A stretch of DNA of 64,000 bases from Bog-756 sp963699085 (GCA_963699085.1 CAVOTH010000004.1:186001-250000), one strand, 5' to 3'; positions 37,311 to 47,335 are shown, numbered from the stretch's first letter. Made by a program: numbers and translations. The notes: generated by a model from the letters alone, not told the origin.

Positions 37311-38959
37311 GTGGGGGAGCAGGGCGACGGCCAGGCACGCTGGAAGCTGCGGACGGTGCCCGAGGACCGGGCACGCCGCTACCGGGACGAGGGATGGTGG
37401 ACCGACCAGACACTGGGGGAGATGGTCGACGCCGGCCTCGGCCGAAGCGGTGACATGCCCTTCCGGGTCCACTCGGCCGTCCATCCGTGGCGGGGGACCT
37501 TCGCCGACGTGGACCGGTCGGCACGGGCACTCGCCGGCGCGTTGGCCGCCGACGGGGTGGGGCCGGGGGACGTGGTGGCGTTCCAGCTCCCGAACTGGAT
37601 GGAGGCCGGCGTCACCTTCTGGGCGGCCGCCTACCTGGGTGCCGTGGTCGTTCCCATCGTGCACTTCTACGGGCCGAAGGAGGTCGAGTACATCCTCCGG
37701 ATGACCTCGCCGGCGGTCGTGGTCACCGCCGACCACTTCGGTCACAACGACTACCTGGCCAACTACGGGGCGCTCCTGGCCGATCTCCCGAAGCGCGGTG
37801 GCTGGTGGTCCGGGGCACCCCCGGGACCGAGCTTCCCCCGGGCGCGGTGCCCTTCGAGTCGTTCCTCGGTGCCGATCCGCTCACCGGACCGCAGCCGGTC
37901 GACCCGGACGGGCCGGCGATCATCGGCTTCACCTCGGGCACCACCCGTGACCCGAAGGGCGTCATCCACTCACACCGGACCATCGGGTGCGAGACCCGCC
38001 AGCTCGACTACATGTATCCCGGGGGCGGGCCTCCGATGATCACCGGGGCACCCGTCGGGCACTTCATCGGGATGCTGAACGCATTCCTCACCCCGCTCCT
38101 CCGCGAGAAGTCGATCGACCTGGTCGACGTCTGGGATCCCACTGCCGTGCTCCGCCTGATGCTCGACGAAGGCCTGGGTGTCGGGGGAGGTGCCACCTAC
38201 TTCCTCACCAGCCTGCTCGACCACCCCGACTTCACCCCCGAACACCTCGCGCTCATGCCCTTCGCCGGCCTGGGCGGCTCACCGGTGCCGGCGGCCGTGA
38301 CCCGACGGGCCACCGACCTCGGGATCAAGACGTTCCGCTCCTATGGGAGCACCGAGCACCCGTCGATCACCGGCGCGCTGTTGGAGGAGCCGGAGATCAA
38401 ACGGCTCACCACCGACGGGCGGGCGATGCCCGGCGTGGAATTCCGACTGGACGACGACGGCGAGATCTCGAGCCGCGGGCCTGACTGCTTCGTCGGCTAC
38501 ATCGATCCGGCGCTGACCGACGAGGTGTTCGACGAGGACGGGTGGTACCGCACGGGCGACGTGGGAGTGCTCGACGACGACGGGTACCTGACCATCACCG
38601 ACCGCATCTCCGACGTGATCATCCGTGGTGGTGAGAACATCAGTGCCGCCGAGATCGAGGAGCTGGTGATGGGCATGGACCAGGTCGCCGAGGTGTGCGT
38701 GGTGGCCGAGCCCGACGAGCGCCTCGGCGAGCACGCGGCCGCCGTCCTCCGGCTGCGGGACGGCGCCGAATTGCCGACCATGGAGGACGTGCAGGCCCAT
38801 CTGGCCGGGGCCGGGCTGACCAAACAGAAGTGGCCTGAGGCCATCTTCGCGGTGGACGAGTTCCCGAGGACGCCGTCGGGGAAAGTACAGAAGTTCGTAC
38901 TCCGCCGCCTGCTCCGGGAGGGAGCGCTTCAGGGCGCTTCCCGCACCGGACCGGTGTGA
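37311..38959 (+). CDS. AMP-forming acyl-CoA synthetase (single frameshift near 37800)
   Basis: About 548 residues. N-terminal frame VGEQGDGQARWKLRTVPEDR to YLANYGALLADLP, then an extra base shifts to RWLVVRGTPGTELPPGAVPF. A3 motif GFTSGTTRDPKGVIHSHR, A5 RSYGSTEHPSITG, hinge region GWYRTGDVGVLDDDG, RGGENISAAEIEELV and catalytic Lys in RTPSGKVQKFVLRRLL. The A3 loop has Arg-Asp after TT, where others have Gly-x. GTG start with GGAGG upstream; an earlier in-frame ATG-like start (37278) is less likely. Divergent from the SnoaL/ACAD-pair operon. Confidence 0.88.
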
Positions 38960-39019
38960 GCGATCGGCGCGATAGCTCGGTGTGATAGCTCAGCGATAAC
39001 ACGCTTCTCTTTTTGAGAG

Positions 39020-39039
39020 ATGAGTGATATCGTGCTCAT
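39020..39039. promoter_or_regulatory. Inverted repeat upstream of the Rieske oxygenase
   Basis: ATGAG and CTCAT arms with a 10-bp spacer, 26 bp before the ATG of the Rieske gene. The surrounding 38990-39040 stretch is AT-rich compared with its neighbours and probably holds the promoter. Possible operator. Confidence 0.3.
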
Positions 39040-39065
39040 TCAGGCCCGATAGGAGGACGTACCGT

Positions 39066-40358
39066 ATGGCGCATTTCCCGAAACCAGCCGAGGGGAGCTG
39101 GACGGAGCACTACCCCGAGTTGGGCACGAGCCCGGTCAACTACGAGGACTCCATCTCACCCGAGTTCTACGAACTCGAACGTAAGGCCATCTTCAGCCGA
39201 ACCTGGCTCAACGTAGGCCGTGTCGAACAGGTACCCCGCACCGGTCGGTACTTCACCAAAGAGCTCCAGTGTGCGGGAACGTCGGTCATCATCGTCCGGG
39301 ACAAGGACGGTGGAGTGCGCGGCTTCCACAACATCTGCCGCCACCGGGGCAACAAACTGGTCTGGAACGACTTCCCCAACGAGGAGACGGCCGGGACGTG
39401 CCGCCAGTTCACCTGCAAGTACCACGGGTGGCGCTACGACCTCGACGGATCGCTGACCTTCGTGCAGCAGGAGTCGGAGTTCTTCAACCTCGACAAGGAC
39501 GACTACGGCCTGGTGCCGGTGCAGACCGAGGTGTGGGAAGGGTTCATCTTCGTGAACCTCGACCCGGACAATACGACGTCCGTCGCCGAGTACCTCGGCA
39601 GCCTGGGCGCCGGGCTCGAGGGGTACCCGTTCGGGGAGATGACCCAGGTCTACAAGTACCGGGCCAACGTCGGGAGCAACTGGAAGCTCTTCATCGACGC
39701 CTTCGCCGAGTTCTACCACGCACCGGTCTTGCACGCGAAGCAAGCGGCCGACGAAGAGTCGCGCAAGCTTCAGGCCTTCGGCTTCGAGGCGCTGTCCTAT
39801 TCCCTGGAGGGGCCGCACGGCATGGTGTCGTCGTGGGGTGGTATGGCCCCGCCCAAGGACCCTTCGATGGTCAAGCCGATCGAGAACGTCCTCCGCAGCG
39901 GTCTGTTCGGTCCCTGGGACCGACCGGACATCGCCGGGCTCGACCCGCTGCCGGCATCGATCAACCCGGCGCGCTCGCCCAGCTGGGGCGTCGACACCTT
40001 CGTCCTGTTCCCGAACTTCATGCTTCTGGTGTGGGCGCCGGGCTGGTACCTCACGTATCACTACTGGCCTACGTCCTACAACACGCACATCTTCGAGGGG
40101 ACGCTCTACTTCGTCCCCCCGAAGAACGCCACCGAGCGACTGCGCCAGGAGCTGGCCGCGGTCACGTTCAAGGAGTACGCCCTCCAGGACGGGAACACAC
40201 TCGAGGCCACCCAGACGATGATCGAGTCACGGGCCGTGACCGAGTTCCCCCTCAACGACCAGGAGATACTCCTGCGTCACCTACACCGGACGGCCCGCGG
40301 GTACGTCGCCGACTACGAGAAGTCCGGGACACCAGTCGACCTCCCGACCGCACGCTGA
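39066..40358 (+). CDS. Rieske non-heme iron oxygenase, large (alpha) subunit
   Basis: 430 residues. Rieske [2Fe-2S] ligands are in NICRHRGNKLV (near 88) and FTCKYHGWRYDLDG (near 117). The mononuclear iron site is DAFAEFYHAPVLHAK (near 210-222), with His-His and a preceding acidic residue; the usual Asn of the bridging NxxExYH pattern is Asp-Ala here. The enzyme hydroxylates or dihydroxylates a ring or alkyl carbon using a reductase; the KshB-like reductase at 44209-45260 is a candidate partner. ATG with AGGAGG 11 nt upstream. It is longer than KshA-type steroid hydroxylases and more like aromatic-ring-hydroxylating dioxygenases. The small gene 13 nt downstream accompanies it. Confidence 0.93.
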   Translation: MAHFPKPAEGSWTEHYPELGTSPVNYEDSISPEFYELERKAIFSRTWLNVGRVEQVPRTGRYFTKELQCAGTSVIIVRDKDGGVRGFHNICRHRGNKLVWNDFPNEETAGTCRQFTCKYHGWRYDLDGSLTFVQQESEFFNLDKDDYGLVPVQTEVWEGFIFVNLDPDNTTSVAEYLGSLGAGLEGYPFGEMTQVYKYRANVGSNWKLFIDAFAEFYHAPVLHAKQAADEESRKLQAFGFEALSYSLEGPHGMVSSWGGMAPPKDPSMVKPIENVLRSGLFGPWDRPDIAGLDPLPASINPARSPSWGVDTFVLFPNFMLLVWAPGWYLTYHYWPTSYNTHIFEGTLYFVPPKNATERLRQELAAVTFKEYALQDGNTLEATQTMIESRAVTEFPLNDQEILLRHLHRTARGYVADYEKSGTPVDLPTAR

Positions 40359-40371
40359 GCCAGGAGCCCCG

Positions 40372-40701
40372 ATGACCCCCGTCCTTCCCGCCGAATTCGC
40401 CGACCTGGAGCCCTTCTCCGACTGGTGCCTCCCCACCGAAGCCGAGCGCTATGCCAAGCGCCTGGCCAGCTCGATGGAGGACATGCAGGCGTTCTACGAC
40501 GCCGCCTTCCCGCGCTTGGAAATGATCCTGGCCTACCTCGACTCCATCCCTCTCGATGCACTTCCCGACGATGCTCGACTTCTGTTGGAGTTGTCCTATT
40601 CGCTGGTCAATGTGTCGTTTCCGGTTGAGGTATGGCGGCAGCCCCGGGTGCCGGACAGCGGCGCGGCCAGTGTGGATGTCGTCGTCGAGCCCGCCGTCTG
40701 A
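40372..40701 (+). CDS. Conserved small protein associated with Rieske oxygenases
   Basis: 109 residues, acidic, no membrane segment: LPAEFADLEPFSDWCLPTEA, RYAKRLASSMEDMQAFYDAA, LSYSLVNVSFPVEVWRQPRV. I recall similar uncharacterised small proteins next to Rieske oxygenase genes in other actinobacteria, but know no assigned function and see no similarity to the usual beta subunit. Tight spacing (13 nt) implies co-translation. It may be a stability or assembly partner. Confidence 0.75.
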   Translation: MTPVLPAEFADLEPFSDWCLPTEAERYAKRLASSMEDMQAFYDAAFPRLEMILAYLDSIPLDALPDDARLLLELSYSLVNVSFPVEVWRQPRVPDSGAASVDVVVEPAV

Positions 40702-40773
40702 ACTGACCGAACGCGATCATCCCGATCCGGACCCGGGGCACCTGGTCCGACCTGTGCTGAAAGGAACCTGCCC

Positions 40774-41727
40774 GTGCGCCTTGGCGTGATGGTGGGCCCC
40801 GAGCGGGGCCGCTATGCCACCAAAGTCGAACGCATGCTGGCCGATGCCGCCTGGGCCGAGGAGGCCGGGTTGGCGTCGCTGTGGATCCCGCAGATTCCCG
40901 ACGACTTCGATGCACTGACCGCGGCGACCCTCATCGGCGCGGCGACCTCCACCATCGAGATCGGGACCGCCGTGGTGCCGATCCAGCCCCGTCATCCGAT
41001 CGTGTTGGCGCACCAGGCGTTGTCCACCCAGGCGGTGTGCGGGGGCCGGTTGACCCTGGGACTCGGTGTATCCCACCACTGGATCATCGACGAGATGCTG
41101 GGACTCCCCTACGAGCAACCCGCCGCCACCATGCGCGACTACCTCGACGTCCTGGACCAGGCATTGGCCGGCCCGGGGATGGTCGATATCGAAAACGGGC
41201 ACTTCCGGGTCCACCAGCCCATCGACGTCACCGACATCACCCCGACGCCGGTCATGATCGCCGCCCTCGGGCCGGTGATGTTGGGAATCGCCGGTGGGCG
41301 CACCGACGGGACCATCCTGTGGCTGGCCGACGAGCGGGCCATCGGGAGCCACGTCGCGCCGGTTCTGAACAAGGCGGCGGCGGCAGCCGGGCGATCGGCG
41401 CCGCGCATCGTGGCCGGCGTGCCCATCTGCTTGTGCGGCGAAGACGAGGTGGAGGTGGCGGTGGCCCGGGCCAACCGCGTCCTGTCCGAGTCGGAGACGT
41501 CGCCCAATTACCAGAGGCTGCTCGACCGGGGGGACGCCCGCACGGTCGGCGACATCCTGGCCGCCGGCAGCGAAGAGTCGATCAGAAAGCGGCTGCAGTC
41601 ATTTGCCGACGCAGGGGCGACTGACGTATCCCTCCGGGTGGTGCCCATCGGCGAGACCCGGGACGACAAACTCGCCTCGTCGCGGCGCACCCGGGAGTTC
41701 ATCGCATCGCTGGAGGGTTCGGTCTGA
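40774..41727 (+). CDS. LLM-class F420/flavin-dependent oxidoreductase
   Basis: Luciferase-like TIM barrel of 317 residues: VERMLADAAWAEEAGLASLW, IEIGTAVVPIQPRHPIVLAH, GGRLTLGLGVSHHWIIDEML and MRDYLDVLDQAL. The architecture is that of F420-dependent reductases/dehydrogenases of actinobacteria. The cofactor (F420 or FMN) is inferred from the family. GTG start with GAAAGGAA upstream. It is 72 nt after the small Rieske companion and probably in the same operon, where it could reduce or oxidise a ring intermediate. Confidence 0.88.
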   Translation: MRLGVMVGPERGRYATKVERMLADAAWAEEAGLASLWIPQIPDDFDALTAATLIGAATSTIEIGTAVVPIQPRHPIVLAHQALSTQAVCGGRLTLGLGVSHHWIIDEMLGLPYEQPAATMRDYLDVLDQALAGPGMVDIENGHFRVHQPIDVTDITPTPVMIAALGPVMLGIAGGRTDGTILWLADERAIGSHVAPVLNKAAAAAGRSAPRIVAGVPICLCGEDEVEVAVARANRVLSESETSPNYQRLLDRGDARTVGDILAAGSEESIRKRLQSFADAGATDVSLRVVPIGETRDDKLASSRRTREFIASLEGSV

Positions 41728-41802
41728 CTTCTGTCGGCGGCCGCGTCCAACGGGTGCGACACCACTGACCGGAATCCGGGACCGCCGCCGGTAACGGGCG
41801 GT

Positions 41803-43560
41803 TCAGGTGATGGTCAGCGGGATAGTGTCCTCGACAGTCGCTTTCGCCTGGGCCACCCTCTCGGTCACCGTGACCGAGATCGAACTCTGACCGGCAAGCA
41901 GTTTGGCGTTCGGCGTGCCCGACAGCACTCCGGTGGAAGAAAACTTCAGTCCCTTGGGCAGGGTGACCTTCTTCCAACTGAAGGTGGCGCCTGACGCCGC
42001 CCCTTGGGTGGTCAGGGTGACCGGGCCGTAGGCGACTCCCGGTGTGGCGCCCGGGAGCGAGGCATTCGAGACCGCGAACGGTTCGGTCGCCCCGATGGTG
42101 CAGTTGCCGATGTTGGCCACCCCTCGCTGGTCGGTGCGCGGGCAGACCTGAAACCCGTTCAATGTGGTGACTGGTGACGAGGGGATCGCCCCGAGCGCCG
42201 GGCTGCCCAGCGAGGGCAGGAGGGTCTCCGTCGAACCGCCGTTGTTGGCCAGAGGCCCGAGTTCGGGATTGGCGCCGAGCTTGTCGGTGGATACGACGAG
42301 ATTGCAGCTGTTCGCCGTCGAGAGGTCGCCGGTCAAGTTGTAGCCGACGCTGGTGATGGTGCCACCACTGCGATCGCAGTTCGACCCCGTGTTCCCGGTG
42401 ATGATCGTGGCACCCATGGTGTCGGTACCCGCTCCCGCATCGATGCCGCCCCCGACGCCGCTGACACCGCCGACGCCGACATCAAATGTGTCACCGGTAC
42501 CGGTTGCGTTCACATCGTCGCTTCCTTCGGTCCCGCCGGCACCGGTCGTGTTGCCTGCGACGGTGCTGTTCGTGACGGTGAGAACCCCGCTGTTGTAGAT
42601 ACCGCCGCCGGGGCCACCGTCACCGGCGCCGATCTCCAGGATGTTGTCATTGCCGGTGGTGGTGAGGCTCCCGTTGGCGGCAGTACCGCCGTTGCCGGTG
42701 CTGTTTCCCGAGACGGTGTCGTCGATGAGGCTGAGGGTGCCGCTGTTGTAGATACCACCACCGTCGCCGCCGTTGCCGCTGGAAAGCTCCAGTGTGTCGG
42801 CCAGGCCGGATGCCGTCACGGTATCGGTCCCCGCATTGCCACCGACTCCCGTGGAGTTTCCCGAGACGGTGTCGTCGATGAGGCTGAGGGTGCCGCTGTT
42901 GTAGATACCACCACCGCTGCCCCCGCTGCCGCCATCACCGATGACGACTTTTTCGGTGCTACCTGTCACCGTGATGGTGCCGCTCCCACCAACGCCACCC
43001 GCTCCCGCCGAGTTTCCGGTGACAGCGTCGTCCTCGAGGGTAAGGGTGCCGGAGTTGGCAATGCCGCCGCCGTTGTTGCCGACGCCGCCGCCGTCGGGCT
43101 TGGCGGTGCCGTTGCTGGCCGAGACGGAGACATTGCGGTTGGCACCGTTGGTGCCGGACCCTGCGTTTCCGTTCTCGATGTCGAGTCCCGAGATGGTTAC
43201 TGCGCCGCTGGTGACATCGAAGACCTGATAGGTGCCGCCACCGCTCACCGACATAGTGCCCGCGCCCGGTCCGATGATGGTGAGGGATTGGGAGATGTCA
43301 ATGGTCTGGGTAATGGTGATGGGCGCGGACGGCGGACAGGACAGGCCGGTCCCGAAGGTGATGGTGCTATCGGCCGACGCGTGGGTCACGGCGTAGGGAA
43401 GGGAGCCGGTGTCGGTGGGTGAGACACCGCAGTCGGTCACCGTGGACGTGGCCGCCGAGGCCGGAGTCGCACCGGCCAACAACGAAGTGGCGAGCGTGCC
43501 ACCACACAACAGCGATCCGGCCAGGATCGTCCTCAGGTTCCGCTTCCACCGTGTGCCCAT
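41803..43560 (-). CDS. Secreted right-handed beta-helix repeat protein with C-terminal Ig-like domain
   Basis: 585 residues. Signal peptide: KRNLRTILAGSLLCGGTLAT then a cleavage site after TPASA. The body has repeats of GGGIYNSGTLSLIDDTVSGN and relatives, typical of parallel beta-helix/choice-of-anchor-Q surface proteins, with Cys pairs (NCDRSGG, CPRTDQRG). The last ~90 residues (LPGATPGVAYGPVTLTTQGA, LPKGLKFSSTGVLSGTP) match a putative Ig (He_PIG) domain. No LPxTG or membrane anchor is visible. I chose the ATG at 43560 with GGGAGG upstream; the frame extends to 43602. Likely cell-surface or adhesive; unrelated to the catabolic genes. Confidence 0.88.
   Translation of the reverse strand: MGTRWKRNLRTILAGSLLCGGTLATSLLAGATPASAATSTVTDCGVSPTDTGSLPYAVTHASADSTITFGTGLSCPPSAPITITQTIDISQSLTIIGPGAGTMSVSGGGTYQVFDVTSGAVTISGLDIENGNAGSGTNGANRNVSVSASNGTAKPDGGGVGNNGGGIANSGTLTLEDDAVTGNSAGAGGVGGSGTITVTGSTEKVVIGDGGSGGSGGGIYNSGTLSLIDDTVSGNSTGVGGNAGTDTVTASGLADTLELSSGNGGDGGGIYNSGTLSLIDDTVSGNSTGNGGTAANGSLTTTGNDNILEIGAGDGGPGGGIYNSGVLTVTNSTVAGNTTGAGGTEGSDDVNATGTGDTFDVGVGGVSGVGGGIDAGAGTDTMGATIITGNTGSNCDRSGGTITSVGYNLTGDLSTANSCNLVVSTDKLGANPELGPLANNGGSTETLLPSLGSPALGAIPSSPVTTLNGFQVCPRTDQRGVANIGNCTIGATEPFAVSNASLPGATPGVAYGPVTLTTQGAASGATFSWKKVTLPKGLKFSSTGVLSGTPNAKLLAGQSSISVTVTERVAQAKATVEDTIPLTIT
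42703..42916. repeat. Direct repeat inside the beta-helix gene (two 61-bp copies, 153 bp apart)
   Basis: 42703-42763 and 42856-42916 are essentially identical and encode GGGIYNSGTLSLIDDTVSGNS twice, one beta-helix module of 51 residues. The identity at DNA level suggests recent duplication or slippage, so copy number may vary. Confidence 0.88.
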
Positions 43561-43717
43561 CAGACCAGCACCCTCCCGCTCGATGGGGTGCCCCAGGCTC
43601 ACCCACGTGGGGAAGGTCCTACCACTGCATCGTCGACATCATCAAACGATGTCCAGTCCAGGGCAGAATGCCGGGTGCGGATCGGCTGAAGGCGGAAGCG
43701 CACGCTCGCAGCAACAG

Positions 43718-43867
43718 TTAGGTGTTGGTGGCGACAAGCAGTCGGGAACGGTCGGCGTCCTTGTCAATGTCGTCGGCCGGGGTCGACCGCTCGTTGCGAT
43801 CGGTGACGACGGTCTGCTCCAGAGGGGGAAGCTGCATTTCGTTGTAGGCATTGGAGTTTGGTTGCAT
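43718..43867 (-). CDS. Possible small hydrophilic peptide (49 aa), unrecognised
   Basis: Short open frame in an otherwise empty region: MQPNSNAYNEMQLPPLEQTV at the start, ADDIDKDADRSRLLVATNT at the end. AAGGGA lies about 8 nt before the ATG. It would be read toward the beta-helix gene. No signal peptide, membrane segment or known family. Codons are less GC-biased than those of neighbours, so the call is weak. Confidence 0.25.
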   Translation of the reverse strand: MQPNSNAYNEMQLPPLEQTVVTDRNERSTPADDIDKDADRSRLLVATNT

Positions 43868-44208
43868 GGAGTGGTCCCTTCATCGGTGAGAGGCGGTCGT
43901 AGTTCCAGTCTGCGCCTCGCCACGGCATCGCTCTGTCGGTTTGGCGACAGATGGATTGTCAAGAAGCCGACAGTTGTCGGAGCGTCGATCGGGCCCGGCG
44001 CACGGTCGGACTTGACCACCGCGGCCAGCACGTCGTCGGGGTGGGTGGTAGCCGAATTGACTATCGCCTGGCCCGGTCCCATCGACCGGTCAGGTGCCCT
44101 CTGCCCTGCACTGGGAGAGAACGTAGTTCTCATGATGACTGGTAGGGTCGAGCCGGGTGAAGGCCGCGCCCGTCCCCGAGCCTGGACCGGCCGGTCCGAG
44201 CGGGCTTC
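43868..44208. other. Gene-free stretch
   Basis: Open frames here on both strands lack coding character. The end of the stretch leads into the reductase start at 44209. No hairpin with a T-run, tRNA or strong repeat seen. Confidence 0.5.
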
Positions 44209-45260
44209 ATGGCTGAAGTCGACGAGGTGGCGCGCCGCCACGCCTTCCACCCGCTCCGCGTCAAGCAGGTCGTCCAGGAGACCGACGACACCCGATCGTT
44301 CGTGCTGGACGTCCCGCCCGATCTCGGCAAGACTTACCGCTACCGGCCGGGGCAGTTCTGCACGTTCCGGGTGAGGATCGGCGGCGACGAAGCTGTTCCG
44401 CTGCTACTCCATGTCGAGCGCCCCGGACACCGACTCCGACCTGGCCGTCACCGTCAAGCGGGTACCGGGGGGCTCGGTGTCCAACTGGTTCAACGACACC
44501 TTGTCGGTCGGTGACCTGGTCGACACGTCGCCGCCTTCGGGTGCGTTCTGCCTGGGGGAGGAGGACGAACGCCCGATCATCGCCTTCTGCGGGGGCAGCG
44601 GCATCACCCCGGTGCTGTCGATCACCAAGTCTGCACTGTCCTCGACCGATCGACCGATCCGGATCTTCTACGCCAACCGGGACCCGGAATCGGTCATCTT
44701 CGACCAAGTCCTGGCCGAGTTCGAATCCCGGGAGCCGCGAGCGGTGCAGCGTGCGGAGGCACGCCGACTCGGTGAGCGGGTACCCGTCGCCGGAGGCCGT
44801 CCTGGAGTTCGTCGGGGGCGACATCGACGCCGAGTTCTTCATCTGCGGGCCGGGACCGTTCATGGAGCTCGTCGAGCGGGTCCTGTCGGGAGCCGGGGTG
44901 TCGCCCGGGGACATCCGCATCGAGCGGTTCGAGACCCCGGAACCCGCCGACGACCCCGTCGTGGGCAGCGACGGCCCGGTGCCGGAGACGATCGTGCTGC
45001 AGCTCCAGGGCCGGCGCCACGAAATCGCCTACCACCCGGGCGACACCGTCCTCGAGACCGCCCGCCGGGCCGGTCTGGCCGCCCCGTACTCGTGCGAGGC
45101 CGGGAGCTGCGCCACCTGCATGGCCCTGCTCCACGAGGGGTCGGTCACCATGCGGACCAACAACGCCCTGACCCCGGAGGAGGTGGCGGAGGGGTGGATC
45201 CTCACCTGTCAGTCGGTGCCCGCCGGCCCCACGGTCCGGATCGAGTACGAGCAGCTCTAG
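44209..45260 (+). CDS. KshB-like ferredoxin reductase (FAD/NAD plus 2Fe-2S), two frameshifts
   Basis: About 350 residues. Order: FAD/FMN-binding barrel (HPLRVKQVVQETDDTRSFVL, YRPGQFCTFRV, then the flavin motif RCYSMSSAP in the next frame), NAD domain (IIAFCGGSGITPVLSITKSA, FFICGPGPFMELVERVL), and a C-terminal plant-type ferredoxin (YSCEAGSCATCMALLHEG and ILTCQSVP supply four Cys). Frame changes near 44392 (extra base) and 44740-44790. This is the layout of KshB and of phenol/benzoate-type oxygenase reductases. It should pass electrons from NAD(P)H to a Rieske oxygenase, perhaps the one at 39066-40358. Confidence 0.87.
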
Positions 45261-45342
45261 ACCGGCGGCCCGGCCGGGTCACGGTACCGGTTTGGGCGGA
45301 CTAGGTTCTACACCAGCAATAACCACATTCTCGGAGGGCGCC

Positions 45343-46643
45343 ATGCTCGATATCAACGATCTCGTACTGGTCAGTGTGGACGACCACATCATCGAGCCCC
45401 CGGACCTCTTCATCCACCACCTCGACGCCAAGTACCTCGACCGGGCGCCCAAGCTGGTGCGCAACGAGGAGGGGTCCGACGTGTGGACCTTCGGGAAGGT
45501 CGTGATGGAGACGGCCGCCCTCAACGCCGTCGCCGGCCGTCCCAAGGAGGAGTACGGCCTCGAGCCCCAGAGCCTCGACGAGGTACGCCCCGGCTGCTAC
45601 GACGTCGACGAGCGGGTGCGGGACATGGACGCCGGCGGTGTGCTGGCGTCCATGAACTTCCCGTCGTTCCCGACATTTACGGCGCGCGTGTTCGCCTCCG
45701 ACGACCCGGACCTGTCGCTGGCGCTGGTGCGGGCCTACAACGACTGGCACATCGACGAGTGGTGCGGTGCCCACCCGGGCCGGTTCATCCCGATGGCCGT
45801 GCCGGTCATCTGGGACCCCGAGCTGACGGCCGAGGAGGTCCGGCGCACGGCGGCCAAGGGTTGCCACTCGCTCAGCTTCACCGAGAACCCGGCCGCTCTC
45901 GGCTACCCGAGCTTCCATGACGAGTACTGGGACCCGGTGTGGCGGGCGTGCTGCGATACCGGCACCGTCCTCTCCATCCACCTCGGATCTTCCGGCCGCC
46001 TGTCGATCCCGGCGATCGACTCCCCGCCCGACGTGATGATCACCCTCCAGCCCATGAACATCCAGTCGGCGGCGGCCGACCTGCTGTGGTCCCGGGTCCT
46101 GAAGAACTTCCCCTCGCTCCGGGTGGCCCTGTCCGAAGGCGGCACCGGATGGGTCCCGTACTTCCTCGACCGGGTCGACCGGACCTACGAGATGCACCAC
46201 GCGTGGACGCTGCAGGACTTCGGTGGGCGCCTGCCATCGGAGGTGTTCCGGGAGCACTTCCTCACCTGCTTCATCAGCGACCCGGTGGGGGTGGAGCTGC
46301 GCGACCGGATCGGCGTCGACAACATGGCTGGGAGGCGGACTACCCGCACAGCGACTCCATGTGGCCCACCGCGCCCGAGGAGCTGCATGCGGTTTTCGTG
46401 GCCAACGACGTGTCCGATGCCGACATCGAGAAGATGACCCACGAGAACGCCATGCGGTGGTACTCCTTCGACCCCTTCTCCCACATGCCCAAGGCCGAGT
46501 CGACGGTAGGGGCCCTCCGGAAGAAGGCCGCGGGTCACGACGTATCGGTCATGTCCCGCAGCACCCGGGTCCGGACACCGGACGAAAAGCTCGAGGGCTT
46601 CCGCAAGCGGGCGGAGCGGGCGATGGCCGCCGAAAGCCGCTGA
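45343..46643 (+). CDS. Amidohydrolase-2 family protein (frameshift near 46330)
   Basis: About 433 residues. SVDDHIIEPPDLFIHHL carries the N-terminal metal region, then YNDWHIDEWCGAHPGRFIPM, LSIHLGSSGRLSIPAID, ALSEGGTGWVPYFLDRVDRT and, after one extra G, WEADYPHSDSMWPTAPEEL with the last metal Asp. The C terminus ENAMRWYSFDPF is typical of this family. ATG at 45343 has CGGAGGG upstream. It follows the reductase by 82 nt and ends 29 nt from the convergent GntR gene. It belongs to the same family as 14548-15744 but is only distantly similar. Confidence 0.88.
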
Positions 46644-46672
46644 CCCGGATCGGAATCCAGGGACGCCCCGAC

Positions 46673-47335
46673 CTACGGGGTGACGAGCGACCCGACTTCG
46701 GCGTTGGTCCGCATCCAGTCGCCCAGAGCGGCACCGGCGGCCAGCACGTGCGCCTCGGCGATCGAGCGGGCCAAGGGCGCGTGACCGCGCCCGATGGCGT
46801 CGAGCAGCTCGGAGTGCTCGACCCGGCTGCGGCGGCCCTGTTCCGGAAACAGGGCGAAGTAGCTCACCGGCACCACCCGCACGGCCTGGCGGAGGTATGT
46901 CAGGAGGCGGGGGGAACCGGCGGCGACGTTGACGGCCCGGTGGAACCGCCGGTTGGCCTCGACCACATCCCCGTCCTCGGTCACCGCGTCGGCCAGCCGG
47001 TGCAGCTCATCCAGCTGCGGCCCGGTGATCCGGGTGGTGGCCCACTCGGCGGCCTTGCCCGCCAGGGCGGCGAGTACGGCAAAGTTGTCCACGGCGTCTT
47101 CGGGGGTGATGCCGATGACCGTGATGCCGCTCCGCGGGGTGACGGTCACCAGACCCTCATAGGAGAGCTCGAGCAGTGCCTCTCGCACCGGGGTCCGACT
47201 GATGCCGAACTCCTCGGTGATCTGGTCGAGGTCGAGACGGTCGCCGGGGCGGAGTCGACCGGTCAGGACCCGGTCCCGCAGCTCGCGGGCGGCGCGGGAG
47301 CGGACGGTGCCGCCGATCGACTTGATATCTGACAT
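46673..47335 (-). CDS. GntR family regulator, FCD-type
   Basis: 220 residues. Winged HTH: RELRDRVLTGRLRPGDRLDL then ITEEFGISRTPVREALLELS and EGLVTVTPRSGITV; all-helical FCD ligand domain with EANRRFHRAVNVAAGS and the metal/ligand His set implied by FHRAV and VEHSELLDAI. ATG sits inside the palindrome 47323-47339, so it likely represses itself and the divergent NtaA-like operon. Ligand probably an organic acid or acyl-CoA from that operon. Confidence 0.92.
   Translation of the reverse strand: MSDIKSIGGTVRSRAARELRDRVLTGRLRPGDRLDLDQITEEFGISRTPVREALLELSYEGLVTVTPRSGITVIGITPEDAVDNFAVLAALAGKAAEWATTRITGPQLDELHRLADAVTEDGDVVEANRRFHRAVNVAAGSPRLLTYLRQAVRVVPVSYFALFPEQGRRSRVEHSELLDAIGRGHAPLARSIAEAHVLAAGAALGDWMRTNAEVGSLVTP

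Noticed and set aside
42703..43060. Repeats in the beta-helix gene as a CRISPR-like array
   Set aside because: Units are in-frame protein repeats of varied spacing with no cas genes.
43642..44250. 202-codon minus-strand frame upstream of the reductase
   Set aside because: Low-complexity Pro/Arg/Ser composition, no homology-like motif, and it overlaps the reductase start.
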